Positions 17,846 through 27,555 are shown, numbered from the stretch's first letter. The stretch: 64,000 bases of DNA from SAR324 cluster bacterium JCVI-SC AAA005 (GCA_000224765.2 AGAU01000056.1:1-64000); one strand, 5' to 3'. Numbers and translations: made by a program. Notes: generated by a model from the letters alone, not told the origin.

Positions 17846-19366
17846 ATGGTTTCGCATCCCATCCTGATTGTAGACGACGAAGTCGAAATGCGGATTGCAA
17901 TGTCGGAGACCCTAAAACACTGTGGGTATCCGGTTGAGCTTTCGCATAATGCAATCGATGCCTTAAAGAAATTCAAAAATAATGAGTACTCGCTGGTCAT
18001 TACGGACATGACTATGCCAAAGCGTAGCGGCTTAGAGTTGCTTAAGGATATCAAAGGCCTGGAGCCCTATAAGCCTGTGATCATGGCAACGGCCTACGGT
18101 ACGATTGAGACTGCTGTTGAAGCAATGAAGCATGGCGCCTTCGACTACATTGTGAAGCCCTTCAACTTTGAGAATTTCATTTTCATTGTTGAACGAGCGT
18201 TGGCTTATCAAGACAACAAGGGACCCATCATGTTGCGTCCTACAGAGGAGAAAGGATCTTCTACTCCTGCAGCAGGTGCCCGAAAGCAAACGAACAATGA
18301 TCCGAAGGAAATTGTCACTCAAAATGCTGCGATGAGGTCTTTGCTGGAAGTTGCACGCAACGTATCGCGAAGCAAGGCTACGATTCTCATTCAGAGCGAG
18401 AGCGGAACGGGTAAGGAATTGTTGGCTCAATATATTCACAACAACTCTGAACGGGTGAGCAAACCTTTCATAGCTGTGAATTGTGCAGCAATGCCAGACA
18501 CGCTGCTTGAAAGCGAACTCTTTGGACACAAGAAGGGTTCCTTCACTGGGGCAAACCAAGATCACCGTGGAAAATTTGAACAAGCCCACACAGGTACAAT
18601 TTTACTTGATGAAATCAGTGAGATGGCACTTCCGTTACAGGCCAAACTCTTGCGTGTTCTTCAAGAGCAAGAAATTGATAAAGTCGGGGGCAAAGATCCA
18701 ATTAAAGTGGATGTTCGGGTAGTGGCAACCACTAACCGCCATATGCTTGAGTGTGTCGAATCTGGCAAGTTTAGAGAGGACCTGTACTTCCGATTAAATG
18801 TTATTCCTCTTTCCTTACCGGCTCTGCGGGAACGGAAAGATGATATACCTCTTCTTGTAGACCATTTTCTAACTAAGCATGCGCAACTAAATGGTCGTGA
18901 GAGACCGCATATTGTTCATGATGCTCTGGATGTATTAACTAGTTACAACTGGCGTGGTAACGTTCGGGAGTTGGAAAATGTGGTGGAACGTGCAATGTTG
19001 CTCTGCAACGGGAACGAAATTTTACCAAACCATCTCTTGATGCATTCACAGATGGGTAGTCGAACCATTAATGAAGATCTGGCTTCTGCAACGGCTTCTA
19101 CAACATCAAGAGTCTTTGTACCTGCCGTGGTAGCAGCAGAACCCGTCGCTGAGCCAAATTTAAACCAGGTGAATGGGCCCCTTGGAATCGAGGTAGGTAT
19201 GTCCATGAAGGAAGCAGAGAAGAAACTCATCTTTGAAACACTGAAAGAAACCGGTGGAAATCGAACTCATGCCTCACGAATTTTGGGCATCAGTATCCGT
19301 ACTTTACGAAACAAACTGAATGAATATCGTGAAGAGGGTGAAGTTTTCGAATTTGAAGCTGACTAA
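17846..19366 (+). CDS. NtrC-family sigma54 response regulator
   Basis: From the ATG at 17846 (AAAGGAA upstream) the product has 506 residues. It has a receiver domain with phosphorylated Asp54 (VITDMTMP), an AAA+ sigma54-interaction domain with Walker A GESGTGKE (here SESGTGKELL), the sigma54-contact loop GSFTGA instead of the commoner GAFTGA, LLDEISEM and the sensor region GNVRELENVVERA, and a Fis-type DNA-binding tail GGNRTHASRILGISIRTLRNKL. A TTG at 17831 overlapping the kinase stop was rejected. The tail closely resembles flagellar regulators of the FlrC/FleR type; no flagellar gene is in the window, so its targets are unknown. Confidence 0.9.
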   Translation: MVSHPILIVDDEVEMRIAMSETLKHCGYPVELSHNAIDALKKFKNNEYSLVITDMTMPKRSGLELLKDIKGLEPYKPVIMATAYGTIETAVEAMKHGAFDYIVKPFNFENFIFIVERALAYQDNKGPIMLRPTEEKGSSTPAAGARKQTNNDPKEIVTQNAAMRSLLEVARNVSRSKATILIQSESGTGKELLAQYIHNNSERVSKPFIAVNCAAMPDTLLESELFGHKKGSFTGANQDHRGKFEQAHTGTILLDEISEMALPLQAKLLRVLQEQEIDKVGGKDPIKVDVRVVATTNRHMLECVESGKFREDLYFRLNVIPLSLPALRERKDDIPLLVDHFLTKHAQLNGRERPHIVHDALDVLTSYNWRGNVRELENVVERAMLLCNGNEILPNHLLMHSQMGSRTINEDLASATASTTSRVFVPAVVAAEPVAEPNLNQVNGPLGIEVGMSMKEAEKKLIFETLKETGGNRTHASRILGISIRTLRNKLNEYREEGEVFEFEAD

Positions 19367-19381
19367 ACCCGATCTAATTTA

Positions 19382-19413
19382 GAGTGCAGCTCAACAGAAG
19401 TTGCGCTCTTCTT
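19382..19413 (+). terminator. Rho-independent terminator of the two-component operon
   Basis: GAGTGCAGCT pairs with AGTTGCGCTC (10 bp including two G-U pairs) around the loop CAACAGA, followed by TTCTTCC. It begins 15 bp after the regulator stop, the expected place for the end of the operon. Confidence 0.55.
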
Positions 19414-19517
19414 CCAAAGCATCTTTCCGTTAATTTGTTAAAAATCTCTCATCAAGATACTGCTCTGGCACACCAGAGACTGATTCAGCAAAAGTTTTAT
19501 TATACAACTGAATTCTT

Positions 19518-20011
19518 GATGAAGAAGAATCTGCATATTTTTGATCTGCCTAGAACAGACTACATTAACTGATACGATCAAGCAGGAACGGTCCTTTCTG
19601 GAGTCACCTCCACCTAAAATGTTTTGAGATTGTCAAAAAAGCTGAAGAGTATTTAAATTCTATTTTTCATGAAGTAGTCTTTCTGTCCTTGATGATTTGT
19701 AGTGCATCTTTTTCGGAAACAGATGGTGTAGATCTAATAGTTCGGCTACATGAACAATCCGCACAACTGATGTGAGAAAAATTCTTGTTTGCAAAAAGCT
19801 AGATTCTGAGAAAATCCTCAGGGCTGTGAATCATAGAGGTTTGAACTACTGCCAATTGGTACCATGGCAGAATAGTGATTTTACCAAAACTGTAATTAAG
19901 ATCCTCAGTGAACACGTCGTCCAATTTGTAGATAATACCCTCCCTTACGCCTTTTTGTTGGACGAAGATACAATTCTGCATCATATTGAAAATCAGAACC
20001 CCACCATTTAG
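19518..20011 (+). pseudogene. Remnant of an unidentified decayed gene
   Basis: Several protein-like stretches occur on the plus strand in different frames. One starts MKKNLHIFDLPRTDYIN (from 19518), another reads VKKAEEYLNSIFHEVVF to LIVRLHEQSAQL (about 19632-19768), and a third runs from a GTG at 19772 (MRKILVCKK) to a stop at 20011. They look like pieces of one coding region broken by stops and frameshifts, directly upstream of another clear pseudogene. I cannot assign a family; no intact reading frame covers it. Confidence 0.35.
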
Positions 20012-20084
20012 ACTTTCGATGACAAAAGCCCTGATCTGCGTGGCAGCCCCTCTGTTGACTCTCTAGTTACCTTTAAATCAAGTA

Positions 20085-21407
20085 CTTGAAAAAGTTGATG
20101 TGGCGCAAGTAAGAATGCTTGCCATCTTTATTCTGGCAGTTCTCTGCTTGGTACTTGAGCTTATCCCAATCTTTGCGACTTCTATTTTATTGATCGGACT
20201 AGAATTGTGGTTGGTCTTCAAAAAAGGGCATGTCTGGTTTAGGGATCTAAGCGAGATTGAGGACATGGGTAAGTGACTTCCCTTTAAAGATATACTCACA
20301 ACATTCACTTCTCCTATCATAATGCTTTTTTTTGGGAGGCTTCTTTTTGGCGATATCTGCGACAAAGTAACATCTGTATGTGAATCTAGCTCGTGTATCC
20401 TGCAGGCCTTTTGGAGAATCTCCAAAATTTGTCATGCTCGGGATAATGATCATTACAGCAGTTTGTTTCGATGTTCATGAACAATAAGGGGACCACTGCT
20501 TTGATAATCCCGATCGTGAATCCTGTTCTTCGACTTTTCCCAAATGATCGCTTAGGCAGGACGGCGCCGGTTTTGTGTATATCATTAGCCGCAAACATCA
20601 GTGAAATAGAAACACCTATTGGGTCGACGCTTAATGCGGTTGCCATTGTGTATTTCGTAGGTGAGCAAGCTATAAGTTTTGGTGGATGGATGGCTTTCTG
20701 GGTTCCCTTTTGTATATGCTTACTTGCAATCGCTTTGATCTTGTTAGTGGACCTAAAGCCTTCTAGATAAGACCGTATTAAACTCGTAATTGAAAGTAAG
20801 TTTCGGCGCACTTCTCGCGCTTGGGTCGTTTACATTCATTTTGCCCTAACTATCTTGCTCTGGCTTACAGGTTCCATGCATGGTAACGATATCTTACGTA
20901 GTCGCGATGATTCAGGAATCAGTTTTTCTGGTCAGCGGAGTAATCGAAAACATGACCTCAAAAATTTGAGTTGGTAGGTCTAATGGTTGATTTCTGGAGG
21001 AATAGCTCTGGGGCTTGGTCTGGAATCAACAGGACTCATCCAAACCCTTGTCACTAATATTCCTTTTGCTGAATTGTCTCCCTTGATTATCGTTGTTATG
21101 GCAAAACTGATGGGGTTCTTGGTGTGGACTTTCATCTCCAGTACTGCAACGGCAAATGTATTACTAGCGACCATGGTAACTCTTGAGGCAACAGCGAGTA
21201 TCCTAGGAGAGATTGGTAGTTCAAAGTAGTGTCCTGCTAATTGCTTTTTATTGTTCACTGGCCATGGCGTTGCCAGTAAGCACAACTCCAAATGCGTTGG
21301 CTTACGCAACAGGACTACTCGAAAATCTACAACTTCTGGAAATTAGTGCGTTGATCATTGGGATTGGTTTTGTGTCCTCCTATCTGTTGGCAATGTTGCT
21401 TTGGTAA
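20085..21407 (+). pseudogene. Decayed SLC13/DASS-family anion permease
   Basis: Sequential plus-strand fragments line up with one divalent-anion:sodium symporter, but in changing frames. They are: MLAIFILAVLCLVLELIPI (from about 20115); GGFFLAISATK-stop-HLYVNLARV (about 20334-20394); SMFMNNKGTTALIIPIV then TPIGSTLNAVA (20471-20770); SRAWVVYIHFALTILLWLTG (from about 20815); ISYVVAMI..FLVSGVIEN; DLKNLSW with two in-frame stops; SGGIALGLGLESTGL with ISSTATANVLLA (20987-21229); and LAMALPVSTTPNALAYATG (to 21407). At least five frameshifts or stops are present, so no functional product is possible. It would have imported dicarboxylates or sulfate-like anions. Confidence 0.87.
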
Positions 21408-21516
21408 TTTGGATTCTTCTGACATTTTTCCTCGTTGTGCTTGTCAGTCTTCTGTAGATGCGGTATTCACAGTTTTCAAAAAAGATTTGTAATTAAAGTG
21501 ATAGAGAAATCATATC

Positions 21517-22956
21517 ATGGCCAAAAATATTACCCCACGAAATGACAACTACTCCCAGTGGTATTTAGATGTTATCAAAGCAGGTCAGCTAGCTGATTAC
21601 GCTCCTGTCAAGGGATGCATGGTTATTCGGCCAAGTGGATTTGCGATCTGGGAAGCGATGCAAGCCCGGCTGGACAGAATGTTCAAAGAAACAGGGCATA
21701 TAAATGCCTACTTCCCGCTTTTGATTCCACAAGAGTTCCTGAATCGAGAAGCTGAGCATGTTGAAGGATTCAGCCCAGAGTGTGCGGTAGTAACCATTGG
21801 TGGAGGTAAAGAGTTGGAAGAACCATTGGTCATTCGTCCAACTTCTGAGACAGTGATTGGTCACATGTATGCTCAGTGGATAAATAGCTATCGAGATCTG
21901 CCGGTTTTGATCAACCAGTGGGCTAACGTGATGCGTTGGGAAAAGCGAACCCGACTTTTTTTGAGAACTTCGGAGTTTCTTTGGCAAGAGGGACACACTG
22001 CCCATGAGACCTACGAAGAATCTCAGGAAGAGACACTTAAGATGCTGGAGGTGTATCGAAGTTTTCAGGAGGACGATCTGGCGATTCCTGTAATTCCTGG
22101 CCAGAAATCGGAGGCAGAGAAGTTTCCTGGTGCTCTATCTACCTACACTGTGGAAGCGATGATGCAGGATGGTAAAGCTCTTCAGAGTGCGACTTCCCAC
22201 AATCTCGGTCAAAATTTTGCCAAAGCTTTCGAAATTCAGTTTTTGGATCGAAACAATCAACAATCACTGGCTTGGACTACTAGCTGGGGAAGTTCCACAC
22301 GTATGATCGGGGGACTGATCATGACCCATTCTGATGATGACGGTCTTGTCCTACCACCTCGTATTGCGCCGGTGGCAGTTGTTCTAGTACCCATCTTTTC
22401 AAACGATCAGGAACGGAGTCAGACGTTTGAGTTTGCCGAGCAAATCAAGCAACGTTTAGCCATACATTTGGATCACCTGAGAATTCAAATTGATGATCGA
22501 GACAATCTTCGTCCAGGAGACAAGTTCTTCCATTGGATTCAGCAAGGAGTACCGGTAAGGGTAGAAATTGGTCCAAGAGACATCAAGCAGCAGTCTGCGA
22601 TGGTTGCGCGAAGAGATGTGCGTGATAAAAAAAATGTGCCCTTGGACGAGATTGCAAATCACGTGATGAGCCTTTTGCAGCAAATTCAACAGAATCTTTA
22701 TCAGCGAGCTCTTGATTTCCGCAAGGCAAATACCCGAACAGCCAAGAATTACGGGGAATTTAAGGAGATTCTTGAGCAAGAAGGTGGATTTATTAGGGCT
22801 CACTGGAATGGGTCGAGAGAAGTCGAAGATCAGATTAAAAATGAGACTAAGGCAACGATTCGATGTATCCCTCTGAACAATCAGCCTGAAGCTGGCAAAT
22901 GTATTTTGACTGGGGGACACTCCAAGCAGGAAGTAATTTTTGCAATTGCCTACTGA
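21517..22956 (+). CDS. proS: Prolyl-tRNA synthetase, archaeal/eukaryal type (ProS type 3)
   Basis: The 479-residue class II aminoacyl-tRNA synthetase has motif 1 near GHINAYFPLLIP, motif 2 in RWEKRTRLFLRTSEFLWQEG and motif 3 in WGSSTRMIGGLIM, followed by an anticodon-binding domain and the C-terminal zinc-like domain ending KQEVIFAIAY. The short length and absence of the inserted editing domain place it in the ProS type found in archaea, eukaryotes and some bacteria, not the 570-residue E. coli type. It charges tRNA-Pro. The gene follows the pseudogene region and has no close operon partner upstream. Confidence 0.95.
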   Translation: MAKNITPRNDNYSQWYLDVIKAGQLADYAPVKGCMVIRPSGFAIWEAMQARLDRMFKETGHINAYFPLLIPQEFLNREAEHVEGFSPECAVVTIGGGKELEEPLVIRPTSETVIGHMYAQWINSYRDLPVLINQWANVMRWEKRTRLFLRTSEFLWQEGHTAHETYEESQEETLKMLEVYRSFQEDDLAIPVIPGQKSEAEKFPGALSTYTVEAMMQDGKALQSATSHNLGQNFAKAFEIQFLDRNNQQSLAWTTSWGSSTRMIGGLIMTHSDDDGLVLPPRIAPVAVVLVPIFSNDQERSQTFEFAEQIKQRLAIHLDHLRIQIDDRDNLRPGDKFFHWIQQGVPVRVEIGPRDIKQQSAMVARRDVRDKKNVPLDEIANHVMSLLQQIQQNLYQRALDFRKANTRTAKNYGEFKEILEQEGGFIRAHWNGSREVEDQIKNETKATIRCIPLNNQPEAGKCILTGGHSKQEVIFAIAY

Positions 22957-23030
22957 CAACCGAGGATAAGCAGTTACAATATTTGGGTGTCATAAAAATC
23001 ATTCTATCTTCATTTAATTTAAGGTCGTAA

Positions 23031-24527
23031 ATGATCAACTACTCCCATCCAAAATTGTTTCGATTCACCCCCATTTCGCTTCATAAAATTATTTTACTTT
23101 TACTCAACATTGTTGTTGCAGCTTCAATTTCAGTAAGTTCTGTGCAGGCTCAGTCAAAAGATGACCTGCAAGCTTTGATTCGGGCTTCAAAGACCCGAGC
23201 TGCTCTTGTACAGAACGTGCAGAAAGCTGTTGTACACCTCAAAGTTGAAAAAGAGATCACAAACACTGGCAGAAATACTCCAAATAATCCTCTCGATCTC
23301 TATAATGATGAATTTTTTGAGCGATTCTTTCCAGGAATGCGCCCCCCAAGAGGTCGAGGAAATGACCGATTCCGTCAGGAGGGCATGGGATCTGGTTCAA
23401 TTGTCCGCTCAGATGGCTACATTCTTACCAATCACCATGTTGTTGGAGAAGCGGATAAAATTATTGTTCAGTTGTTCGATGGCAGTGAACTTGAGGCCAA
23501 GTTGATTGGTACTGATCCCGAGTCTGATATCTCAGTGATCAAAGTTGATGGGCAGGGCATGCACGTACTTGCTATGGGAGACTCAACTGAAATTTTGGTG
23601 GGAGAATCAGTCATAGCCGTAGGAAATCCATTTGGCCTCACACAGACGGTGACCTTTGGAATTGTCAGTGCAAAGGGTCGTACCGGAATCGGAATTACTG
23701 AATATGAAGATTTCATTCAAACGGATGCTGCGATCAACCCTGGAAATAGTGGTGGTCCTCTGATCAACTTGGAGGGCAAGATTGTTGGTGTGAATACGGC
23801 GATCTTCACCAGAAGCGGAGGCTATCAAGGAATTGGCTTTGCGGTTCCGATCAATATGGCTCGCCGAATTATGAATGACCTGATTGATGAGGGTCGAGTT
23901 TCCAGGGGTTGGTTGGGTGTTGGGATTCAAGATGTCACTCTTGAACTAGCCAAGGCCTTCCGACTGAAGGATAGCAAAGGGACATTGATCACAGGTGTTA
24001 TGTCCGGGACACCCGCGGAAAAGGCAGGTCTACAAAAGGGAGACGTGGTACTGAAGCTCAACGGTGAGATTGTTGAGAATAGCAACGCCCTTAGAAATGA
24101 GATCGCAGACGCCCGAGCAGATGCAACTGTTGAGTTGGAATTGGTTCGCAATGGTACCCCGATGCGAATGATGGTGACTTTGGATGAGCGGCCAAAGCAG
24201 CCATCAAGAATGACAATTCCTCAGGAACCCCCTCCACCAACTCCACAACTGGGCTTCTCTGTTCAAGAATTGACACCTGAGATGGCAGAACGACTGGGCT
24301 ATACACAGGTACAAGGCGGTGTTGTCATTACTGAAGTAGAACCAGATTCTTCCGCCTCTGAAGCAGGACTTAGGGCTGGAATGTTGGTTATTGAAATGGA
24401 CCGCCAGAATATAGTCAATCTAGCTGATTTTCGACGTGTGGGCAGTGAACTTTCCCTGCAAGATGGCATCTTGCTGTTGGTTAGAACTCAACAAGGTTCT
24501 CAATATATCTTTGTGCAGGGGGACTGA
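23031..24527 (+). CDS. DegP/HtrA-type periplasmic serine protease
   Basis: This 498-residue secreted protease has a hydrophobic signal (IILLLLNIVVAASISV, cleavage near VQAQS). The trypsin-like domain has His136 (TNHHVV), Asp166 (ESDISV) and Ser240 (NPGNSGGPL). Two PDZ domains follow, at about 285-380 (RGWLGVGIQDVT) and 405-495 (LGFSVQELTPEMAE). It should degrade or chaperone misfolded envelope proteins. DegP and the related MucD/DegQ cannot be told apart from sequence alone. A hairpin just downstream probably ends the transcript. Confidence 0.92.
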   Translation: MINYSHPKLFRFTPISLHKIILLLLNIVVAASISVSSVQAQSKDDLQALIRASKTRAALVQNVQKAVVHLKVEKEITNTGRNTPNNPLDLYNDEFFERFFPGMRPPRGRGNDRFRQEGMGSGSIVRSDGYILTNHHVVGEADKIIVQLFDGSELEAKLIGTDPESDISVIKVDGQGMHVLAMGDSTEILVGESVIAVGNPFGLTQTVTFGIVSAKGRTGIGITEYEDFIQTDAAINPGNSGGPLINLEGKIVGVNTAIFTRSGGYQGIGFAVPINMARRIMNDLIDEGRVSRGWLGVGIQDVTLELAKAFRLKDSKGTLITGVMSGTPAEKAGLQKGDVVLKLNGEIVENSNALRNEIADARADATVELELVRNGTPMRMMVTLDERPKQPSRMTIPQEPPPPTPQLGFSVQELTPEMAERLGYTQVQGGVVITEVEPDSSASEAGLRAGMLVIEMDRQNIVNLADFRRVGSELSLQDGILLLVRTQQGSQYIFVQGD

Positions 24528-24547
24528 CCACGTTCTTCAACTTTCAG

Positions 24548-24583
24548 CCTGTCTTGATCTGTGAGGGGTCAGACAGGTCTTTC
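24548..24583 (+). terminator. Likely terminator after the degP-type gene
   Basis: CCTGTCT (24548-24554) and AGACAGG (24571-24577) form a 7-bp stem that can extend by two more pairs past a bulge, followed by TCTTTCT. It lies 21 bp after the protease stop and before the next start codon. Confidence 0.5.
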
Positions 24584-24600
24584 TGTGAGCAAGAACTTTG

Positions 24601-25839
24601 ATGGATCATCACAGCAATTATCTGCTTGTCTCAAATGTAAGTGACGCCTCCTTTGCGATTGGTGTCGCACACGCCCGCTCCCAAAAAATTGATATCTCTG
24701 ATATTGTTGGTCTAAAAACCTTCGTTAACAGTGAGTTTTGTCCTCGTTTCCTGCTAGATGATCCCACTGAGGAGAATCTGGGTTTTGGGCTACAGGGCAA
24801 ATCTGTATATATTCTCTCCACCAGTTCCGCACACTACACTCGTAATGAATTGGCGATGCGCAACTGTCTACTCGCTTCAGCTGCCAAAGAAAATGGGGCT
24901 GAGTTTGTTGCCTTAGTCGAACCAGATCTTTTCTATTCCGCTCAAGATCGTGGGCCAAGAACTCGTAATCATCCACAAGCGTTAGATTTTCCGTCTAAGA
25001 TGAAATTTGTTGGGCAACCTTGTTCCGCAGAACTTTATGCACGGATGCTGAAGGCTGCTGGAGTGGACTTAGTGATGACTGTTCACAACCACAAGCCAGA
25101 GGTGGTGAAAGAGATTTATCGAAATGTTTTTGCAGGTGAGCCAGCAACCGGGAAGCCACGTTACATCAATTTGGATATCGCTCATATTGTCGCAAATTAT
25201 GTGTTGAGATCAGGATTGGTTCGGCTTTGGAATTACGGTGAACACGTTGGTTTTGTTGCCCCAGATGATGGAGCGGTTGATTTTGTAAGGAAGGTTCAGG
25301 AATTTTCTGGATTGCGAAACTCTGTGCTTGTAACGATGAAGAAGACACGCCATGGTCAACGAGATGTGGAGATCGATGCTTCCAATGATGTGAGCCTTCT
25401 AAAAAATCGGGATGTCTTCATTCTAGATGATATGGTTCGTACTGGGGGAACCATTGCAGCCAATGTGAAAATGTTGGCTGAAAACCCCGCATGTGCCCCG
25501 GAGAAAATATTCTTCTACAGCACCCATACCTACATCTGCCCAGAGGCACGAGAAAACCTCAATTCTCCCTACCTGACACAATTCATCACAACCAACACCA
25601 TTCCAAATGTTCTCAACCGAGATGACCAGGGTCGATTGCGTAAAAAAACTGTTGTGCTTAAATTAGAACCCTGGATCGGGCACGCTGTTCAACATTGCTT
25701 GGAGTACGGGGAAAACTCTGATGAACTTTATGATGCTTCAAGTGTTGGGCATGCGGATGGATTCTACGCAGTAGATATCTCTTCCAAGAATCCGATTTCT
25801 GATCGTTCTCAACTTGGTCAATACGAGATGATGATCTGA
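24601..25839 (+). CDS. Ribose-phosphate pyrophosphokinase-like protein
   Basis: The 412-residue protein has the two-lobed phosphoribosyltransferase fold of PRPP synthetase. The PRPP-binding loop is clear (VFILDDMVRTGGTI), and upstream lie a Prs-like N-terminal half with SSAHYTRNELAMRNCLLASAA and the catalytic-flap-like region KKTRHGQRDVE. It is about 100 residues longer than typical Prs (about 315), mostly in the C-terminal part, which ends in an unusual tail. Likely reaction: ribose 5-phosphate plus ATP to PRPP and AMP, but a divergent paralog with another role is possible. I used the ATG at 24601 rather than the TTG directly before it. trkA follows after 4 bp. Confidence 0.8.
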   Translation: MDHHSNYLLVSNVSDASFAIGVAHARSQKIDISDIVGLKTFVNSEFCPRFLLDDPTEENLGFGLQGKSVYILSTSSAHYTRNELAMRNCLLASAAKENGAEFVALVEPDLFYSAQDRGPRTRNHPQALDFPSKMKFVGQPCSAELYARMLKAAGVDLVMTVHNHKPEVVKEIYRNVFAGEPATGKPRYINLDIAHIVANYVLRSGLVRLWNYGEHVGFVAPDDGAVDFVRKVQEFSGLRNSVLVTMKKTRHGQRDVEIDASNDVSLLKNRDVFILDDMVRTGGTIAANVKMLAENPACAPEKIFFYSTHTYICPEARENLNSPYLTQFITTNTIPNVLNRDDQGRLRKKTVVLKLEPWIGHAVQHCLEYGENSDELYDASSVGHADGFYAVDISSKNPISDRSQLGQYEMMI

Positions 25840-25843
25840 CATC

Positions 25844-27226
25844 ATGGAAAATGAAAACGTCCTAATTCTTGGCCTCGGTGGGGTTGGTATGCACCTTACC
25901 AAGAGACTCAGTAATGAAGGACATGCCGTTACGGTGATTGAAACAGATCCTTATCTAATCCGTCAAGCCAGTGAACAACTTGATGTTCGGATTGTTTCGG
26001 GCAACTCTATGCAACTTCAACTTTGGGAGCATGCCCGGGCGAAGCAAATGGACTTGATGCTGGCCGTCACTAATGACGACGCCACGAACATGATGGCTGG
26101 TTTGATTGCTGATAAGTTCGGAATTAGAAGGAAGATTGCTCGGGTACGTTCGCTGGATTTTGAAAAAGGCAGTGTATTGCCGGCAGAAGAACTCAAGATA
26201 GATTTAATGGTGCATCCAGAGGAACTAATCGCGAAGGAAATTGAGAGGCTAGTGTTGAGGGCTGCAGGTAATGATATAATTGATGTCTGCGAGGGACGGA
26301 TGAAAGTGCTTGGCCTACGTGTGACTGAGCATACTCCCATCGTTTGGAAAACTCCTAGAGAACTTGCTGCGGTTTACCCCTTCCCATTTCGATTGGTTGC
26401 AATCGCTAGAGGCATCACTACGATGATTCCAGGACCCAATGAAGTTGTAAGACCTTTTGATCAGGTATTCTTGTTTGCACTTGAACAAGATATTGCCTAC
26501 ATCATGCGTGAGATGGGAGTGCAGCAGCGGACTCTTCAAAAAGTGATGATTCTAGGAGGTGGTCGAATTGGTCGTCGTGTGGCCCAGCTGCTGGAAGGTT
26601 CAATGAATGTGGTGGTGGTTGAAAAAGATATTCATACAGCGGAAGAATTGGCAGGGATGCTGAAAAATACTCAGGTGATTTACGGGGATGGTACGGATGC
26701 TAATACATTGATCACCGCCAATCTTGATGAAATGGATACTTTCATTGCAACAACTGGAGAGAATGAGACCAGCATCATCAGTTGTCTTCTTGCTAAGCAC
26801 TTGATGAATAAGCAGAATCGTGATCCAAACGGAAGTGTTGGGAAAACAATTGCGCTGGTTAATAAAGAGGATTACCTCGTGTTAGCCTCTACGATTGGTT
26901 TGGATATAGCACTGAATACAAAAATTTCTGCGGCTAATGAGATCTTAAAATTTATACGTAGGAGCGAATTGTTATCAGTGGCACACTTGCATGGTGTAGA
27001 TGCTGAAGTTGTAGAGTTGCTCGCCCCATCTGGCTCATTGATCACTAAAAAACCTCTTCGAAAATTAGCGAATTACATGCAGGACCATCGAATCCTAGTT
27101 GGAGGTGTGGAATCAGGAGGCGAGTGGCAGGTGGCGATTGGTGATACCCACATTCAACCGGGAAATCGGGTGATCGCGGTATGCCCCTCACTGAATTTGA
27201 ACGACGTCCGTAGACTGTTTCAATGA
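25844..27226 (+). CDS. trkA: Trk potassium uptake protein TrkA
   Basis: The 460-residue peripheral protein has two RCK (NAD-binding) modules. The first starts NVLILGLGGVGMHLTKRLS and has the distal acidic residue in VIETDP; the second starts VMILGGGRIGRRVAQLLE with VVVEKD. Each is followed by a TrkA-C domain. The length matches classical TrkA (458 residues in E. coli). It gates the membrane K+ channel TrkH/TrkG in response to nucleotides. No trkH is in this window. Its ATG is 4 bp after the PRPP-synthetase-like gene, and its stop overlaps the following lipoprotein gene in ATGA. Confidence 0.93.
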   Translation: MENENVLILGLGGVGMHLTKRLSNEGHAVTVIETDPYLIRQASEQLDVRIVSGNSMQLQLWEHARAKQMDLMLAVTNDDATNMMAGLIADKFGIRRKIARVRSLDFEKGSVLPAEELKIDLMVHPEELIAKEIERLVLRAAGNDIIDVCEGRMKVLGLRVTEHTPIVWKTPRELAAVYPFPFRLVAIARGITTMIPGPNEVVRPFDQVFLFALEQDIAYIMREMGVQQRTLQKVMILGGGRIGRRVAQLLEGSMNVVVVEKDIHTAEELAGMLKNTQVIYGDGTDANTLITANLDEMDTFIATTGENETSIISCLLAKHLMNKQNRDPNGSVGKTIALVNKEDYLVLASTIGLDIALNTKISAANEILKFIRRSELLSVAHLHGVDAEVVELLAPSGSLITKKPLRKLANYMQDHRILVGGVESGGEWQVAIGDTHIQPGNRVIAVCPSLNLNDVRRLFQ

Positions 27227-27555
27227 AACTACTGGCGGTCGCCCTCGCGTTGGTTGCTTCAAGCCTAACTGCTTGTGCTGGTACAGATTCGTATTATGTC
27301 TATCCTTCTGAATACTCAAATGAGCTAGAATACGTCTGCTTGCATGTGATGCAACGAGGCACTCGCCGTTTCATGGTCAATGATCAGCATGCTGTAGTCC
27401 CATTGCAGGCTTCTGGAAGTGGTGTCTTGCCAGAACTGCAGACAGATTTAGCGCCCGGAGGATATTTCTGTGGAGCCTTTGACGATAGGAAAGTCCCTTG
27501 CTCGAAAGGGAAAACGAGCAACTTAGATGGGACGATCTGTGACTTTGCTCGATGA
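27223..27555 (+). CDS. Small predicted lipoprotein
   Basis: The 110-residue product has a signal of about 17 residues and the lipobox LTAC-AG, so it should be lipid-anchored in the envelope. The mature part has four more cysteines (YVCLHV, YFCGAF, VPCSKG, TICDFA), possibly forming disulfides in the periplasm. I know no family. It is translationally coupled to trkA by a 4-bp ATGA overlap. About 200 bp without a gene separate it from ftsA. Confidence 0.75.
   Translation: MKLLAVALALVASSLTACAGTDSYYVYPSEYSNELEYVCLHVMQRGTRRFMVNDQHAVVPLQASGSGVLPELQTDLAPGGYFCGAFDDRKVPCSKGKTSNLDGTICDFAR

Noticed and set aside
19772..20011. Intact 79-residue gene
   Set aside because: It has no recognisable family, and flanking protein-like sequence in other frames suggests it is part of a decayed gene.
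20471..20770. Intact small membrane protein
   Set aside because: The sequence matches an internal portion of SLC13 permeases and is flanked by the remaining parts in other frames.
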